Shown here: positions 52,522-63,176 of the stretch, one piece after another
Numbering within the stretch: position 1 is the stretch's first letter
Layout of the letters: every line of letters begins with the position of its first letter
From: Nitrospirillum pindoramense
GTDB lineage: Bacteria > Pseudomonadota > Alphaproteobacteria > Azospirillales > Azospirillaceae
NCBI RefSeq assembly: GCF_007827955.1
Contig: NZ_VITR01000011.1
Span: forward strand, 124,001-188,000
DNA length: 64,000 bases
Reading direction: 5' to 3'
Notes under the pieces: model-generated
Told to the model about the DNA's origin: nothing
What the model saw: only the letters and a program-made list of their open reading frames with translations
The model's database searches: none
Program-made: the position numbers and the translations under genes

Positions 52522-52536
52522 TGGCACGCCGGTTGC
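52522..52536 (+). promoter_or_regulatory. Sigma-54 (-24/-12) promoter of the nif operon
   Basis: TGGCACGCCGGTTGC agrees with the sigma-54 consensus TGGCACG-N4-TTGC at every fixed base; GG at 52523-52524 and GC at 52535-52536 are 10 bp apart. Transcription should start near 52548, giving a leader of about 150 nt before nifH. Confidence 0.93.
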
Positions 52537-52697
52537 TGAAATACCGGTCGGCTAGTGAGGGCTGAGTGCACGCCTACGCGCTGTCGAGCGATGTGCTCCT
52601 TCCCGAAATCCGCGAGCCAACTTCTGCGAACGAGGATCGCCCCGGCCTCACCGGGGCATTGGCAATCGGCTCAACAATCGGTTCAAGGAGACCTTGA

Positions 52698-53582
<885 letters not shown>

Positions 53583-53601
53583 TCGGCAACGGCCGCCGGT
53601 G

Positions 53602-53633
53602 CCGCCCGGTCCCCCCGCATGGGGGCCGGGCGG
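53602..53633 (+). other. Stable hairpin between nifH and nifD
   Basis: CCGCCCGG (53602-53609) pairs with CCGGGCGG (53626-53633), and the inner C5/G5 tract extends the stem with one bulged T. It lies 20 bp after the nifH stop and has no U run. Such stems often protect the 3' end of nifH mRNA and raise its level over nifDK; that role here is inferred. Confidence 0.7.
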
Positions 53634-53676
53634 GTCCCGGCAGGCCATCATCCCCGGGAAACATGAGGACAGCGAA

Positions 53677-55182
53677 ATGAGTATGTCGGAGACGGAAAGC
53701 GTTGCCGAGATCAAGGAACGCAACAAGGAACTGATCGCCGAGGTCTTGCAGGTTTACCCGGAGAAGACCGCCAAGCGCCGCGCCAAGCACCTGAACGTGC
53801 ATGAGGCCGGCAAGTCCGATTGCGGCGTGAAGTCCAACCTCAAGTCCATTCCAGGCGTCATGACCATCCGTGGCTGCGCCTATGCCGGGTCCAAGGGCGT
53901 GGTCTGGGGCCCGATCAAGGACATGATCCACATCAGCCACGGCCCGGTGGGCTGCGGCCAGTATTCCTGGGCCGCGCGCCGCAACTACTACATCGGCACG
54001 ACCGGGATCGACACCTTCGTGACCATGCAGTTCACGTCCGACTTCCAGGAAAAGGACATTGTCTTTGGCGGCGACAAGAAGCTGTCCAAGATCATCGATG
54101 AAATCCAGGAGCTGTTCCCGCTGAACAACGGCATCAGCATCCAGTCGGAATGCCCCATCGGCCTGATCGGGGACGATATCGAGGCGGTGTCGAAGAACAA
54201 GTCCAAGGAATACGAGGGCAAGACCATCGTCCCCGTCCGCTGCGAGGGGTTCCGCGGCGTGTCCCAGTCCTTGGGCCACCATATCGCCAATGACGCCATC
54301 CGCGACTGGGTGTTCGACAAGGCGGAGGGCAAGGACGCGCCGGCGGGCTTCGTGCCCGGCCCCTACGACGTCGCCATCATCGGCGATTACAACATCGGCG
54401 GCGACGCCTGGTCCTCCCGCATCCTGCTAGAGGAGATGGGGCTGAGGGTCATTGCCCAATGGTCGGGCGACGGCACCCTGGCCGAGCTGGAGGCGACGCC
54501 CAAGGCCAAGCTGAACGTCCTGCACTGCTACCGCTCGATGAACTACATCTCGCGCCACATGGAAGAGAAGTACGGCATTCCGTGGTGCGAATACAATTTC
54601 TTCGGTCCCAGCAAGATCGCGGAATCCCTGCGCCGCATCGCCAGTTATTTCGACGACAAGATCAAAGAAGGGGCGGAGCGGGTCATCGCCAAGTATCAGG
54701 CGCTGATGGACGCCGTCATCGCCAAATACCGCCCGCGCCTGGAAGGCAAGACGGTGATGCTGTTCGTCGGTGGCTTGCGCCCCCGCCACGTCATCGGCGC
54801 CTATGAGGATTTGGGCATGGAGGTCGTGGGCACGGGCTATGAGTTCGGCCACAACGACGACTACCAGCGCACGGCCCAGCACTACGTCAAGGACGGCACG
54901 CTGATCTACGACGACGTGACCGGCTACGAGTTCGAGAAGTTCGTGGAACGCATCCAGCCTGACCTGGTCGGGTCCGGCATCAAGGAAAAGTACGTCTTCC
55001 AGAAGATGGGCGTGCCCTTCCGCCAGATGCATTCCTGGGACTATTCCGGCCCCTATCACGGCTATGACGGTTTCGCCATCTTCGCGCGCGATATGGACAT
55101 GGCCATCAACGCCCCCGTCTGGAAGATGGCCAAGGCACCCTGGAAGGGCGCCGCGCAGCCGAAGCTGCTGGCTGCTGAGTAA
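53677..55182 (+). CDS. nifD: Nitrogenase molybdenum-iron protein alpha chain
   Basis: 501 residues from the ATG at 53677 (GAGGA 7 nt upstream; the frame extends to 53599 only through the intergenic hairpin). P-cluster cysteines lie in [25 protein letters not shown] and [15 protein letters not shown]. The FeMo-cofactor ligands are the Cys in [12 protein letters not shown] and the His in [17 protein letters not shown]. It forms the alpha2beta2 MoFe protein with NifK. The second gene of the operon, 94 bp after nifH. Confidence 0.98.
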   Translation: MSMSETESVAEIKERNKELIAEVLQVYPEKTAKRRAKHLNVHEAGKSDCGVKSNLKSIPGVMTIRGCAYAGSKGVVWGPIKDMIHISHGPVGCGQYSWAARRNYYIGTTGIDTFVTMQFTSDFQEKDIVFGGDKKLSKIIDEIQELFPLNNGISIQSECPIGLIGDDIEAVSKNKSKEYEGKTIVPVRCEGFRGVSQSLGHHIANDAIRDWVFDKAEGKDAPAGFVPGPYDVAIIGDYNIGGDAWSSRILLEEMGLRVIAQWSGDGTLAELEATPKAKLNVLHCYRSMNYISRHMEEKYGIPWCEYNFFGPSKIAESLRRIASYFDDKIKEGAERVIAKYQALMDAVIAKYRPRLEGKTVMLFVGGLRPRHVIGAYEDLGMEVVGTGYEFGHNDDYQRTAQHYVKDGTLIYDDVTGYEFEKFVERIQPDLVGSGIKEKYVFQKMGVPFRQMHSWDYSGPYHGYDGFAIFARDMDMAINAPVWKMAKAPWKGAAQPKLLAAE

Positions 55183-55281
55183 GGCGGATGACGCCCCGGG
55201 GCGCCCCAGCGGCGGCGCCCCCGGGATTCCCTGCCGGGGCGGCATCCATCCCCGGGCGATGTTTTCGGAGAGGTTTCCATC

Positions 55282-56841
55282 ATGACGCAGAGTGCCGAAC
55301 ACGTGCTCGATCATTTCGAGCTGTTCCGTGGCCCCGAATACCAGGAGATGCTGGTCAACAAACGCCAGCAGTTCGAGAACCGCCGCGACCCGGCGGAGGT
55401 GGAGCGGGTGCGGGAATGGGCCAAGACGCCCGAATACCAGGAAAAGAACTTCGCCCGTGAGGCGTTGACCATCAATCCGGCCAAGGCCTGCCAGCCGCTG
55501 GGCGCCGTCTTCGCGGCGGTGGGGTTCGAGGGCACGTTGCCCTTCGTCCACGGCTCGCAAGGCTGCGTCGCCTATTACCGCAGCCATTTCTCGCGCCATT
55601 TCAAGGAGCCGACGTCCTGCGTCTCCTCCTCCATGACGGAGGACGCGGCGGTGTTCGGCGGCCTGAACAACATGATCGACGGGCTGGCCAACACCTATTC
55701 CATGTACAAGCCCAAGATGATCGCCGTCTCCACCACCTGCATGGCGGAGGTGATCGGCGACGACCTGAACGCCTTCATCAAGACCGCCAAGGAAAAGGGC
55801 TCGGTTCCGGCCGAGTTCGACGTGCCCTTCGCCCACACGCCGGCCTTCGTCGGCAGCCACGTCACCGGCTATGACAACGCCCTGAAGGGCATCCTGGAAC
55901 ATTTCTGGGACGGCAAGGCCGGCACCGCGCCCAAGCTGGAACGCGCCCCCAACGGCAAGATCAACTTCATCGGCGGCTTCGACGGCTACACCGTCGGCAA
56001 CCTGCGGGAAATCAAGCGCATCTTCGGCCTGATGGGCATCGGCTACACCATTTTGGGCGACACCAGCGACGTGTGGGACACGCCCACCGATGGCGAGTTC
56101 CGCATGTATGACGGCGGCACCACCCTGGCCGAGGCGGCGGACGCCGTCCACGCCACGGCCACCGTTTCCATGCAGGAGTACTGCACCGAAAAGACCCTGC
56201 CCTTCATCGCTGGGCATGGGCAGGAGGTGGTGTCGTTCAACCATCCCGTGGGTGTGGCCGGCACCGACCGCTTCCTGATGGCGCTGGCGCGCCTGACCGG
56301 CGTCGAAATCCCGGCGGAGCTGGAGCGGGAGCGTGGACGCCTGGTGGACGCCATGGCGGACTCCAGCGCCCACATCCACGGCAAGAAGTTCGCCATCTAC
56401 GGCGACCCCGACCTGTGCCTGGGCCTGGCCGCCTTCCTGCTGGAACTGGGGGCGGAGCCGACCCACGTGCTGGCCACCAACGGCAACAAGGCCTGGGCGG
56501 AGAAGGTGCAGGCGCTGTTCGACAGTTCGCCCTTCGGGAAGAACTGCCACGTCTATCCCGGCCGCGACCTGTGGCACCTGCGCTCCCTGCTGTTCACGGA
56601 GCCGGTGGATTTCCTGATCGGCAACACCTACGGCAAGTACCTGGAGCGCGACACGGGCACGCCGCTGATCCGCCTCGGCTTCCCCATCTTCGACCGGCAC
56701 CACCACCATCGTTTCCCGGTGTGGGGCTATCAGGGCGGGCTGAACGTGCTGGTGACCATCCTGGACAAGATTTTCGACGAGATCGACAGCAACACCAACG
56801 TCCCGTCGAAGACCGACTACAGCTTCGACATCATCCGCTGA
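55282..56841 (+). CDS. nifK: Nitrogenase molybdenum-iron protein beta chain
   Basis: 519 residues. P-cluster cysteines lie in [38 protein letters not shown] and [12 protein letters not shown]. The N-terminal extension (about 60 residues, with [19 protein letters not shown]) is the usual beta-chain arm that wraps around NifD. C-terminal [19 protein letters not shown] is typical. CGGAGAGG precedes the ATG. The 99-bp gap after nifD is GC-rich and contains complementary CGCCCCGG/CCGGGGCG blocks. Confidence 0.98.
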   Translation: MTQSAEHVLDHFELFRGPEYQEMLVNKRQQFENRRDPAEVERVREWAKTPEYQEKNFAREALTINPAKACQPLGAVFAAVGFEGTLPFVHGSQGCVAYYRSHFSRHFKEPTSCVSSSMTEDAAVFGGLNNMIDGLANTYSMYKPKMIAVSTTCMAEVIGDDLNAFIKTAKEKGSVPAEFDVPFAHTPAFVGSHVTGYDNALKGILEHFWDGKAGTAPKLERAPNGKINFIGGFDGYTVGNLREIKRIFGLMGIGYTILGDTSDVWDTPTDGEFRMYDGGTTLAEAADAVHATATVSMQEYCTEKTLPFIAGHGQEVVSFNHPVGVAGTDRFLMALARLTGVEIPAELERERGRLVDAMADSSAHIHGKKFAIYGDPDLCLGLAAFLLELGAEPTHVLATNGNKAWAEKVQALFDSSPFGKNCHVYPGRDLWHLRSLLFTEPVDFLIGNTYGKYLERDTGTPLIRLGFPIFDRHHHHRFPVWGYQGGLNVLVTILDKIFDEIDSNTNVPSKTDYSFDIIR

Positions 56842-56890
56842 CGGCGGACTTGGCCTCTCCGTGGCGTCTCCCCAAGGCGCTCGCGTCCTG

Positions 56891-56939
56891 GCCGCGCCGC
56901 CAGCCCCGATGGGAAACCGAAGGGGCCCGGCGGCGCGGC
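56891..56939 (+). other. Long hairpin between nifK and nifE
   Basis: GCCGCGCCGCC (56891-56901) and GGCGGCGCGGC (56929-56939) give an 11-bp perfect GC stem with a possible inner CCCC/GGGG pairing. No separate -24/-12 promoter was found in the 132-bp gap, so nifEN expression likely depends on read-through past this structure. Confidence 0.7.
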
Positions 56940-56973
56940 GCTTCTTGACCCGTTCAGGTGAGGAACCCCGGAA

Positions 56974-58620
56974 ATGAGTTCGCTGTCGGCCACCATCCAG
57001 GACGTCTTCAACGAGCCCGCTTGCGCCAAGAACGCCACCAAGTCGGCGGCCGATCGCAAGAAGGGCTGCACCAAGCAGTTGCAGCCGGGCGGGGCGGCGG
57101 GCGGCTGCGCCTTCGACGGGGCCAAGATCGCGCTGCAACCCCTGACCGACGTGGCCCACCTGGTCCACGGGCCCATCGCCTGCGAGGGCAATTCCTGGGA
57201 TAACCGCGGTGCCAAATCGTCCGGCCCCACGCTGTGGCGCACCGGCTTCACCACCGACATGAACGAGACGGACATCGTCTTCGGTGGGGAGAAGCGGCTG
57301 TACAAGGCCATCCGTGAAATCATCGAGAAGTATGACCCGCCGGCGGTCTTCGTTTATCAGACCTGTATCCCGGCCATGACCGGCGACGACATCAACGCCG
57401 TGTGCAAGGCGGCGCGGGAGAAGTTCGGCAAGCCGGTCATTCCCATCAATTCGCCCGGCTTCGTCGGGCCCAAGAACCTGGGTAACAAGCTGGCGGGCGA
57501 GGCCCTTCTGGAGCACGTCATCGGGACGGAGGAGCCGGACGAGACCACGCCCTACGACATCAACATCATCGGTGAGTACAACCTGTCGGGCGAGCTGTGG
57601 CAGGTGAAGCCGCTGCTGGATGAACTGGGCATCCGCATCCTGTCCTGCATTTCCGGCGACGGGCGCTACCGCGAGGTGGCCTATTCCCACCGGGCGCGGG
57701 CGGCGATGATGGTGTGTTCCAAGGCCATGATCAACGTGGCCCGCAAGATGGAGGAACGCTACGGCATCCCCTTTTTCGAGGGGTCCTTCTATGGCATCGG
57801 CGACACCAGCGACAGCCTGCGCCAAATCGCCCGGCTGCTGGTCGACCGGGGCGCCCCGGCCGACCTGCTGGACCGGACGGAGGCGCTGATCGCGCGGGAG
57901 GAGGCGCGGGCCTGGGCGGCCATCGCGCCGTTCAAGCCGCGCTTCCAGGGCAAGAAGGTGCTGCTGATCACCGGCGGCGTGAAGTCCTGGTCCGTGGTGG
58001 CCGCCTTGCAGGAGGCTGGCCTGGAACTGGCCGGCACCAGCGTCAAGAAGTCCACCAAGGAGGACAAGGAGCGCATCAAGGAGCTGCTGGGCCAGGACGC
58101 GCACATGATCGAGGACATGACCCCGCGCGAGATGTACCGCCTGCTGAAGGATGCCAAGGCGGACATCATGCTGTCGGGCGGCCGGTCGCAGTTCGTGGCG
58201 CTGAAGGCGGCCATGCCCTGGCTGGACATCAACCAGGAACGCCACCATGCCTACATGGGCTATGTCGGCATGGTGAAGCTGGTGGAGGAGATCGCCCGCA
58301 CCCTGTTCAACCCGGTGTGGGCGCAGGTGCGCCGCCCGGCCCCCTGGGACGATCCGGCCGACACCTGGCAGGCCCGCGCTGACGCCGCCCTGGCCGCTGA
58401 GGCCGCCGACCCCGGAAAGGCGGAACAGGCGCGGCGAGCCGCGGGCGTCTGCGCCTGCAAGGGCGTGGACCTGGGCACCATCGAGGACGCGGTCCGCGCG
58501 CATGGCCTGTCCAGCCTGGATGAGGTGCGGCGGCACACCACCGCCGCCACCGGCTGCGGCGCCTGCGCCAGCCGGGTGGAAGATGTGCTGGCCGCCCTGC
58601 CGGCCCTGGCGGCGGAGTAG
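56974..58620 (+). CDS. nifE: FeMo-cofactor scaffold protein NifE with C-terminal BFD-like [2Fe-2S] domain
   Basis: 548 residues, about 70 longer than a minimal NifE. The core (1 to about 455) has the NifD-like cysteines in [28 protein letters not shown] and [17 protein letters not shown]. The extra C terminus has Cys493, Cys495, Cys528 and Cys531 in [19 protein letters not shown] and [15 protein letters not shown]. This is the C-x-C-x(32)-C-x2-C pattern of bacterioferritin-associated ferredoxin (BFD) domains. NifEN is the scaffold on which the cofactor precursor is completed; the extra cluster could feed electrons to it. It begins 132 bp after nifK. Confidence 0.97.
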   Translation: MSSLSATIQDVFNEPACAKNATKSAADRKKGCTKQLQPGGAAGGCAFDGAKIALQPLTDVAHLVHGPIACEGNSWDNRGAKSSGPTLWRTGFTTDMNETDIVFGGEKRLYKAIREIIEKYDPPAVFVYQTCIPAMTGDDINAVCKAAREKFGKPVIPINSPGFVGPKNLGNKLAGEALLEHVIGTEEPDETTPYDINIIGEYNLSGELWQVKPLLDELGIRILSCISGDGRYREVAYSHRARAAMMVCSKAMINVARKMEERYGIPFFEGSFYGIGDTSDSLRQIARLLVDRGAPADLLDRTEALIAREEARAWAAIAPFKPRFQGKKVLLITGGVKSWSVVAALQEAGLELAGTSVKKSTKEDKERIKELLGQDAHMIEDMTPREMYRLLKDAKADIMLSGGRSQFVALKAAMPWLDINQERHHAYMGYVGMVKLVEEIARTLFNPVWAQVRRPAPWDDPADTWQARADAALAAEAADPGKAEQARRAAGVCACKGVDLGTIEDAVRAHGLSSLDEVRRHTTAATGCGACASRVEDVLAALPALAAE

Positions 58621-58625
58621 ACGCC

Positions 58626-60008
58626 ATGGCGACGGTCACCCACGTCAAGAAGGCCTGCACGGTCAACCCGCTGAAGATGAGCCAGCCCATCGGCGCCGCC
58701 CTTGCCTTCATGGGCCTGCGTGGCGCCATGCCCCTGCTGCACGGGTCGCAGGGCTGCACCTCCTTCGGGCTGGTGCTGTTCGTCCGCCACTTCAAGGAGG
58801 CCATCCCCCTGCAGACGACGGCCATGAGCGAGGTCGCCACCGTGCTGGGCGGCTACGACAACGTCGAACAGGCCATCCTGAACATCCACAAGCGCACCAA
58901 GCCGGAGATCATCGGCATCTGCTCCACCGGGGTCACCGAAACCAAGGGCGACGATGTCGAGGGCTATATCCGGCTGGTGCGGGAGCGGCACCCGGAGGTG
59001 GCGGACCTGCCGCTGGTCTATGTCTCCACCCCTGATTTCAAGGACGCGTTCCAGGATGGCTGGGCCAAGGCCGTGACGCGGATGGTGCGGGAACTGGTGT
59101 CCCCGCCGCCGCCCGGCATCGCGCGGGACCCGGGCCGGGTCACCGTCCTGCCCGGCTGTCACATGACCCCCGGCGACCTGGATGAACTGCGCACCATCCT
59201 GGAGGATTTCGGCCTCAGGCCCAGTTTCCTGCCCGACCTGGCCGGTTCCCTGGATGGCCATATTCCCGAGGATTTCACCCCCACCACCATCGGCGGCATC
59301 GGCGTGGATGAGGTCGCGGGCCTGGGCGCGTCGTCCTGGGCCATCGCCATCGGCGAACAGATGCGGCCGGCGGCGGAGGCGTTGCAGGAGCGCGCGGGCG
59401 TTCCCTTCCGCCTGTTCCCGCGCCTGTCTGGGCTGGAGGCCGCCGATGCCTTCATGATGTTCCTGGCGGAGATCAGTGGACGGCCGGTGCCGGTGAAGTA
59501 CCGGCGGCAGCGCGGGCAACTGGTCGACGCCATGCTGGACGGCCATTTCCACATCGGCGGACGCAAGGTCGCCATCGGGGCCGAGCCTGATCTTTTGGCC
59601 GACATGGGCGGCATGTTGCACGGCATGGGCGCCCACATCACGGCCGCCGTCACCACCACCCACTCCCCCGTGCTGGCCGGGGTCGAGACGGATGAGGTGC
59701 TGATCGGCGATCTGGAGGATCTGGAGCGCCGGGCGCGGGAGCGGGATTGCGACCTGCTGATCACCCATTCGCATGGGCGCCAGGCGGCCACCCGCCTGGG
59801 CATTCCCTTCTTCCGCATGGGCCTGCCCCTGTTCGACCGGCTGGGGGCCGGGCACCTGGTTTCGGTGGGCTATCGCGGGACGCGGGATTTGATCTTCGCG
59901 CTCAGCAACCTGGTGATGGCCGACGCCGAACTGCATCACGAGGCCACGCCCGACACATGGCGGGTGGTGGACGGGGACAGCCTTAAATCAGAAGGGGAAG
60001 CCGCATGA
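58626..60008 (+). CDS. nifN: FeMo-cofactor scaffold protein NifN
   Basis: 460 residues, NifK-like. N-terminal KKACTVNPLKMSQPIGAALA and HGSQGCTSFGLVLFVRHFKE hold the cluster-binding cysteines, and GICSTGVTETKGDDVEGY follows in the position of the third. It pairs with NifE. The ATG lies 5 bp after the nifE stop, implying coupled translation and equal amounts of the two subunits. Confidence 0.97.
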   Translation: MATVTHVKKACTVNPLKMSQPIGAALAFMGLRGAMPLLHGSQGCTSFGLVLFVRHFKEAIPLQTTAMSEVATVLGGYDNVEQAILNIHKRTKPEIIGICSTGVTETKGDDVEGYIRLVRERHPEVADLPLVYVSTPDFKDAFQDGWAKAVTRMVRELVSPPPPGIARDPGRVTVLPGCHMTPGDLDELRTILEDFGLRPSFLPDLAGSLDGHIPEDFTPTTIGGIGVDEVAGLGASSWAIAIGEQMRPAAEALQERAGVPFRLFPRLSGLEAADAFMMFLAEISGRPVPVKYRRQRGQLVDAMLDGHFHIGGRKVAIGAEPDLLADMGGMLHGMGAHITAAVTTTHSPVLAGVETDEVLIGDLEDLERRARERDCDLLITHSHGRQAATRLGIPFFRMGLPLFDRLGAGHLVSVGYRGTRDLIFALSNLVMADAELHHEATPDTWRVVDGDSLKSEGEAA

Positions 60009-60400
60009 AGGTCGCTTTCGCCACGCAGGACATGAAACGGGTCGACGCCCATTTCGGCTGGGCCCGCCACATCGCCATTTATGAATTGGAACCCGACGGC
60101 CATCGCCTGCTGGAGGCGGTGGAGTTCGACGGCGACCTGCGCGAGGACGGCAACGAGGACAAGCTGGCGCCCAAGATCGAGGCGATCAAGGATTGCGCCA
60201 TCCTTTATGTCGCCGCCATCGGCGGGTCCGGCGCCGCCCGCGTCGTCGCCAACAACATCCACCCCATGAAGGTCACCCAGCCGGAACCGATCGAGGACCT
60301 GCTGGAGCGGTTGCGCGCCGTGCTGAACGGCACGCCGCCGCCCTGGCTGCGCAAGGCCATGGCCAAAGGGGCGCCCCGCATCCTGGACTTTGAGGATTGA
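60005..60400 (+). CDS. nifX: NifX, FeMo-cofactor precursor carrier
   Basis: 131 residues of the NifX/NifB-C-terminal/NafY fold: [20 protein letters not shown] at the start (the 'VDAHFG.A' motif is diagnostic), [20 protein letters not shown] in the middle. It binds NifB-co and the VK cluster and shuttles them to NifEN. The start overlaps the nifN stop by 4 bp. Confidence 0.95.
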   Translation: MKVAFATQDMKRVDAHFGWARHIAIYELEPDGHRLLEAVEFDGDLREDGNEDKLAPKIEAIKDCAILYVAAIGGSGAARVVANNIHPMKVTQPEPIEDLLERLRAVLNGTPPPWLRKAMAKGAPRILDFED

Positions 60401-60405
60401 GCATC

Positions 60406-60891
60406 ATGTCTGACGTGTTGGACCTGCCGCCCACCGTATCGCCCGAGGTGGCGGCGGCGGCGCAAAGCCCCTTCATCCGCCAGTTGGTCATGATCTGGCG
60501 CGCCCAGGACACCCACGGCGCCTGGGAGGGCAAGACCGACCTGGCCCTGCTGGACCCCTATATCGTGGACCGGGAGAAGCGCCGGCAACTGCCCATCCTG
60601 GGTGACCCGGATCCCGAGACCATCTGGCGGCTGGAGCTGTTCTTCAACGCCGTGGCGCTCAGCATCGAGCAGGCCACCGGCGTCATGGTGTCCCCCATGC
60701 TGAAGATGAGCCATGAGGGCTTCGGCCGCCTGGTGCTGATCGGTGGCCGGCTGGTGGTGGTGAACAAGCAATTGCGCGACGTCCACCGCTTCGGCTTCGA
60801 CAGCTTGGCCAAGCTGGCGGAGGAGGGGGCGAAGTACGTCCAGGCGGGCGTGGACATGATCGGGCGCTTTCCCGATGTCGCCCGGTATTGA
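60406..60891 (+). CDS. NifX-associated protein (DUF269)
   Basis: 161 residues from the ATG at 60406; a TTG 9 nt upstream overlaps the nifX stop and is the alternative start. It matches the NifX-associated nitrogen fixation family: [20 protein letters not shown], then [20 protein letters not shown] and [20 protein letters not shown]. Always found next to nifX; precise role unknown, probably a cofactor-assembly helper. Confidence 0.93.
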   Translation: MSDVLDLPPTVSPEVAAAAQSPFIRQLVMIWRAQDTHGAWEGKTDLALLDPYIVDREKRRQLPILGDPDPETIWRLELFFNAVALSIEQATGVMVSPMLKMSHEGFGRLVLIGGRLVVVNKQLRDVHRFGFDSLAKLAEEGAKYVQAGVDMIGRFPDVARY

Positions 60892-60908
60892 GCGCGGGGA
60901 GTGAGGCC

Positions 60909-61142
60909 ATGAGCGATGTCGAGGCCCTGAAGGGCGAGATCAAGAAGCAGTCGGCCCGCGCCATGCAGGCCAAGATGGACCTGCACGACCTGTCGGAGGA
61001 GCTGCCCGTCAACTGGACCTCCATCCTGGCGGTGGCGCAGCGCGCCCACGACGCCTTCGCCGAGCTGGAGCGCAAGCGCGCCGACCTGAAGACCTTGGAA
61101 GCCAGCTCCGCCGCTGGCGCCCAGTTTTCCGTCGCCCCCTAG
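60909..61142 (+). CDS. DUF683 small nif protein
   Basis: 77 residues from the ATG at 60909 (GGGGAGTGAGG upstream); an in-frame TTG at 60888 overlaps the previous stop and is less likely. Two helices: EALKGEIKKQSARAMQAKMD and LHDLSEELPVNWTSILAVAQ, followed by a charged segment. This is the DUF683/CCE_0567 family, whose structure is an antiparallel helical pair; it always follows the DUF269 gene. Function unknown. Confidence 0.92.
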   Translation: MSDVEALKGEIKKQSARAMQAKMDLHDLSEELPVNWTSILAVAQRAHDAFAELERKRADLKTLEASSAAGAQFSVAP

Positions 61143-61157
61143 AAGGAGACTACTCCC

Positions 61158-61460
61158 ATGTCTTCGCTGACCCGCGATGGCCGGCCCTGGCAGCCGGACT
61201 TCCTGATCGCCATTGATGCCAAGCGCTGCATTGGGTGCGGCCGCTGCTTCAAGGTCTGCGGCCGTGGGGTGATGGCCCTGAAGGGCCTGACCGAGGAGGG
61301 GGACCTGGTCGATCTCGACAATGACGATGAGGATGACGAGATCGAAAAGAAGGTCATGGTCATGGACGATGCCGGGGCCTGCGTCGGCTGTCGCGCCTGC
61401 GCCCGGGTCTGTCCCGCGAACTGCCAGACCCACGCGCCCCTCGCCGCGGATGCCGCCTGA
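61158..61460 (+). CDS. fdxB: Nif-specific ferredoxin III, 2x[4Fe-4S]
   Basis: 100 residues with two cysteine sets: CIGCGRCFKVC near the N terminus and CVGCRACARVC followed by PANC near the C terminus, separated by an acidic loop (LDNDDEDDEIEKK). Length, spacing and position after DUF683 match FdxB-type nif ferredoxins, thought to supply electrons for FeMo-cofactor synthesis or to NifH. AAGGAG lies 8 nt before the ATG. Confidence 0.95.
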   Translation: MSSLTRDGRPWQPDFLIAIDAKRCIGCGRCFKVCGRGVMALKGLTEEGDLVDLDNDDEDDEIEKKVMVMDDAGACVGCRACARVCPANCQTHAPLAADAA

Positions 61461-61475
61461 GGAGGGGGGAAGCCG

Positions 61476-62096
61476 ATGCGCAGCGCCGACGCCTGTTATC
61501 GCTGGCTGATGGACCGGGCCGGGGGGGAGGCCGATCCCTTCGATCTGCACGTCGCCGCCGCCATCCTGTCGCTGGCCTGGGCCGAGGCGGCGGCCGGGCG
61601 GGGTTCTTTGCCGCTCTGCGCCGGCCTGGACGGCGCCGCCCTTGAGGGTCTGGCCCTGCGCCTGTTCCCCGACGCCTGGGCCGGTATGGCCGCGCTGGCG
61701 GACGGCCCCGCCGCGCTGGAGGAGGATGAGCAGGCGGTGCGCGACCTGCTGTGGATGTATGCAGACGGCGGCACCCCGCTGCAGCGCGACCTGGCGGCCA
61801 TGATCGCCCGACGGTGCAGCCGCCCCAACCACCTGTGGCAGGATCTGGGCCTGCGTGACCGGGGCGAGCTGTCGTCCCTGATGCGGCGCCACTTCGGTGG
61901 CCTCGCCCGCCGCAACAGCCAGGACATGAAATGGAAGAAGTTCCTGTTCCGCATGATCTGCCGGTCGGAGGGCTTCACCCTGTGCACCGCCCCCGTTTGT
62001 ACCGAGTGCGATGACTTTGACCATTGCTTCGGGGCGGAGGATGGCGAGGCCATGATGGCCCACCTCCGCTCCGGCCGGCCGGCCCCCATCCCCTGA
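61476..62096 (+). CDS. nifQ: NifQ, molybdenum donor for FeMo-cofactor synthesis
   Basis: 206 residues. The C-terminal cysteine motif is KKFLFRMICRSEGFTLCTAP followed by VCTECDDFDHCFG, the Cys-rich signature of NifQ that binds a Mo-Fe-S cluster. The N-terminal two thirds are alpha-helical with LARRNSQDMKWKKFLF before the motif. NifQ supplies molybdenum to the NifEN/NifH complex. GGAGGGGGG precedes the ATG, 15 bp after fdxB. Confidence 0.95.
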   Translation: MRSADACYRWLMDRAGGEADPFDLHVAAAILSLAWAEAAAGRGSLPLCAGLDGAALEGLALRLFPDAWAGMAALADGPAALEEDEQAVRDLLWMYADGGTPLQRDLAAMIARRCSRPNHLWQDLGLRDRGELSSLMRRHFGGLARRNSQDMKWKKFLFRMICRSEGFTLCTAPVCTECDDFDHCFGAEDGEAMMAHLRSGRPAPIP

Positions 62097-62119
62097 CCCG
62101 TCGCGCGAGGCGCATGCCC

Positions 62120-62536
62120 ATGTCCGCCACCTACGTCCTGTGCCGCCTGGACGACATCCCCAGCCGCAAGGCCCGGGGCTTTCAGCTGTTGCGCGTCGAT
62201 GACGACGGGGGGCACCGGCCCTGGGGCGTCATCGTCATCCGCTGGGGCCGGCAGGTGGTGGGCTACGTCAACCGCTGCCCGCACAACGGCGTGCCCTTGG
62301 ATTGGGAACGCAACCAGTTCCTGGACCCGGACGGCACGCGGCTGATGTGCGGCAAGCATGGCGCCCTGTTCGACCTGGGCTCCGGACTGTGCGTGGACGG
62401 CCCCTGCCGAGGTGCGGCCCTTCAGCCGGTGACGCTGTCCGTCGAGGATGGGGACATCTGCGTCACCGGCGTCACGCTGGTGGAGGATGAGGAATTGGAC
62501 GGCGACCTGCCGCCCTGCGAGGCGGAAGGGGTTTAG
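62120..62536 (+). CDS. Rieske [2Fe-2S] ferredoxin-like protein of the nif operon
   Basis: About 138 residues from the ATG at 62120 (GAGG 9 nt upstream; ATG 62114 is the alternative). Rieske motifs are CPHNGVPLDW and CGKHGALFD, the C-x-H...C-x2-H ligand set, followed by GLCVDGPC. There is no signal peptide or membrane anchor, so it is a soluble cytoplasmic Rieske protein. Last gene of the operon, 23 bp after nifQ. It could act as an electron carrier for nitrogenase or cofactor assembly; the partner is unknown. Confidence 0.85.
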   Translation: MSATYVLCRLDDIPSRKARGFQLLRVDDDGGHRPWGVIVIRWGRQVVGYVNRCPHNGVPLDWERNQFLDPDGTRLMCGKHGALFDLGSGLCVDGPCRGAALQPVTLSVEDGDICVTGVTLVEDEELDGDLPPCEAEGV

Positions 62537-62555
62537 GATCGGCCGTGAAGCCGGC

Positions 62556-63176
62556 TTAGCGGTGCTGGGCCTTGTTCCCCTTGGGGCATTGATCCCCATA
62601 AGCGACGGCATAGGGTGAGTTGAAGCATCGGATCAGCCCGTCGAGCACACTGAGGTTGGCGGGCCATTTTAGCCCCGTGTCCCTGAACTCCTCCTCAAAC
62701 CAGGCCGGTTCCGGCAAAGCGGCCAGACGTCGCCGTGCCGCCTTCAGCCCCGCCAAATCCCTGTTCAGAAAGGCGATGGTTCCCAAGGCGTATTCATAGA
62801 AACCCAGTTCCATCCCCCTCTTGTCGGGATTGACGCCCGCCATCATCAACGGCTTGGCGGCACGGTAATCACCCACCAAGGCTTCCATTTGACCTGCATG
62901 CCAGTACAGGGCGTGTAGGCTGCCCGGTTCCAGCTTTTGCCAATTACGGTCGATGTAGGTCTTGATCAAGTCGGTGGCCGCTTTCTTACAGCCGTCTTGG
63001 TATGCCAGCGTTCGCCAGCCCCCATTCATGTCCTGATCGAACGCCTTGGGTTCCAGTTGCATCATTTGCTCGGTATCGACCGTGCACTGGGCAGGTTTGG
63101 CAGGTTCATCTGCGGCCTGCCCGACAGAGGCGGTCATCACAGCGGCGAGCAAAAGCATAATTTTGAATGCGGCCAT
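62556..63176 (-). CDS. Exported protein of unknown function
   Basis: 206 residues. Clear signal peptide (MAAFKIMLLLAAVMTASVGQ, cleavage near GQA-ADE). The mature protein is mostly helical, with four cysteines (QCTVD, DGCKK, IRCFN, QCPKG) and a TPR-like middle (LYWHAGQMEALVGDYRAAKP and FYEYALGTIAFLNRDLAGLK). GGGGAATA precedes the ATG. I recognise no family. It is convergent with the nif operon (19 bp between stop codons) and probably not part of nitrogen fixation. Confidence 0.75.
   Translation of the reverse strand: MAAFKIMLLLAAVMTASVGQAADEPAKPAQCTVDTEQMMQLEPKAFDQDMNGGWRTLAYQDGCKKAATDLIKTYIDRNWQKLEPGSLHALYWHAGQMEALVGDYRAAKPLMMAGVNPDKRGMELGFYEYALGTIAFLNRDLAGLKAARRRLAALPEPAWFEEEFRDTGLKWPANLSVLDGLIRCFNSPYAVAYGDQCPKGNKAQHR

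Noticed and set aside
54427-58536. A 1369-codon minus-strand open frame across nifD, nifK and nifE
   Set aside because: It is antisense to three certain nif genes. Long mirror frames are common in GC-rich DNA, and the translation has no domain, only low-complexity Ala/Gly/His/Val runs.
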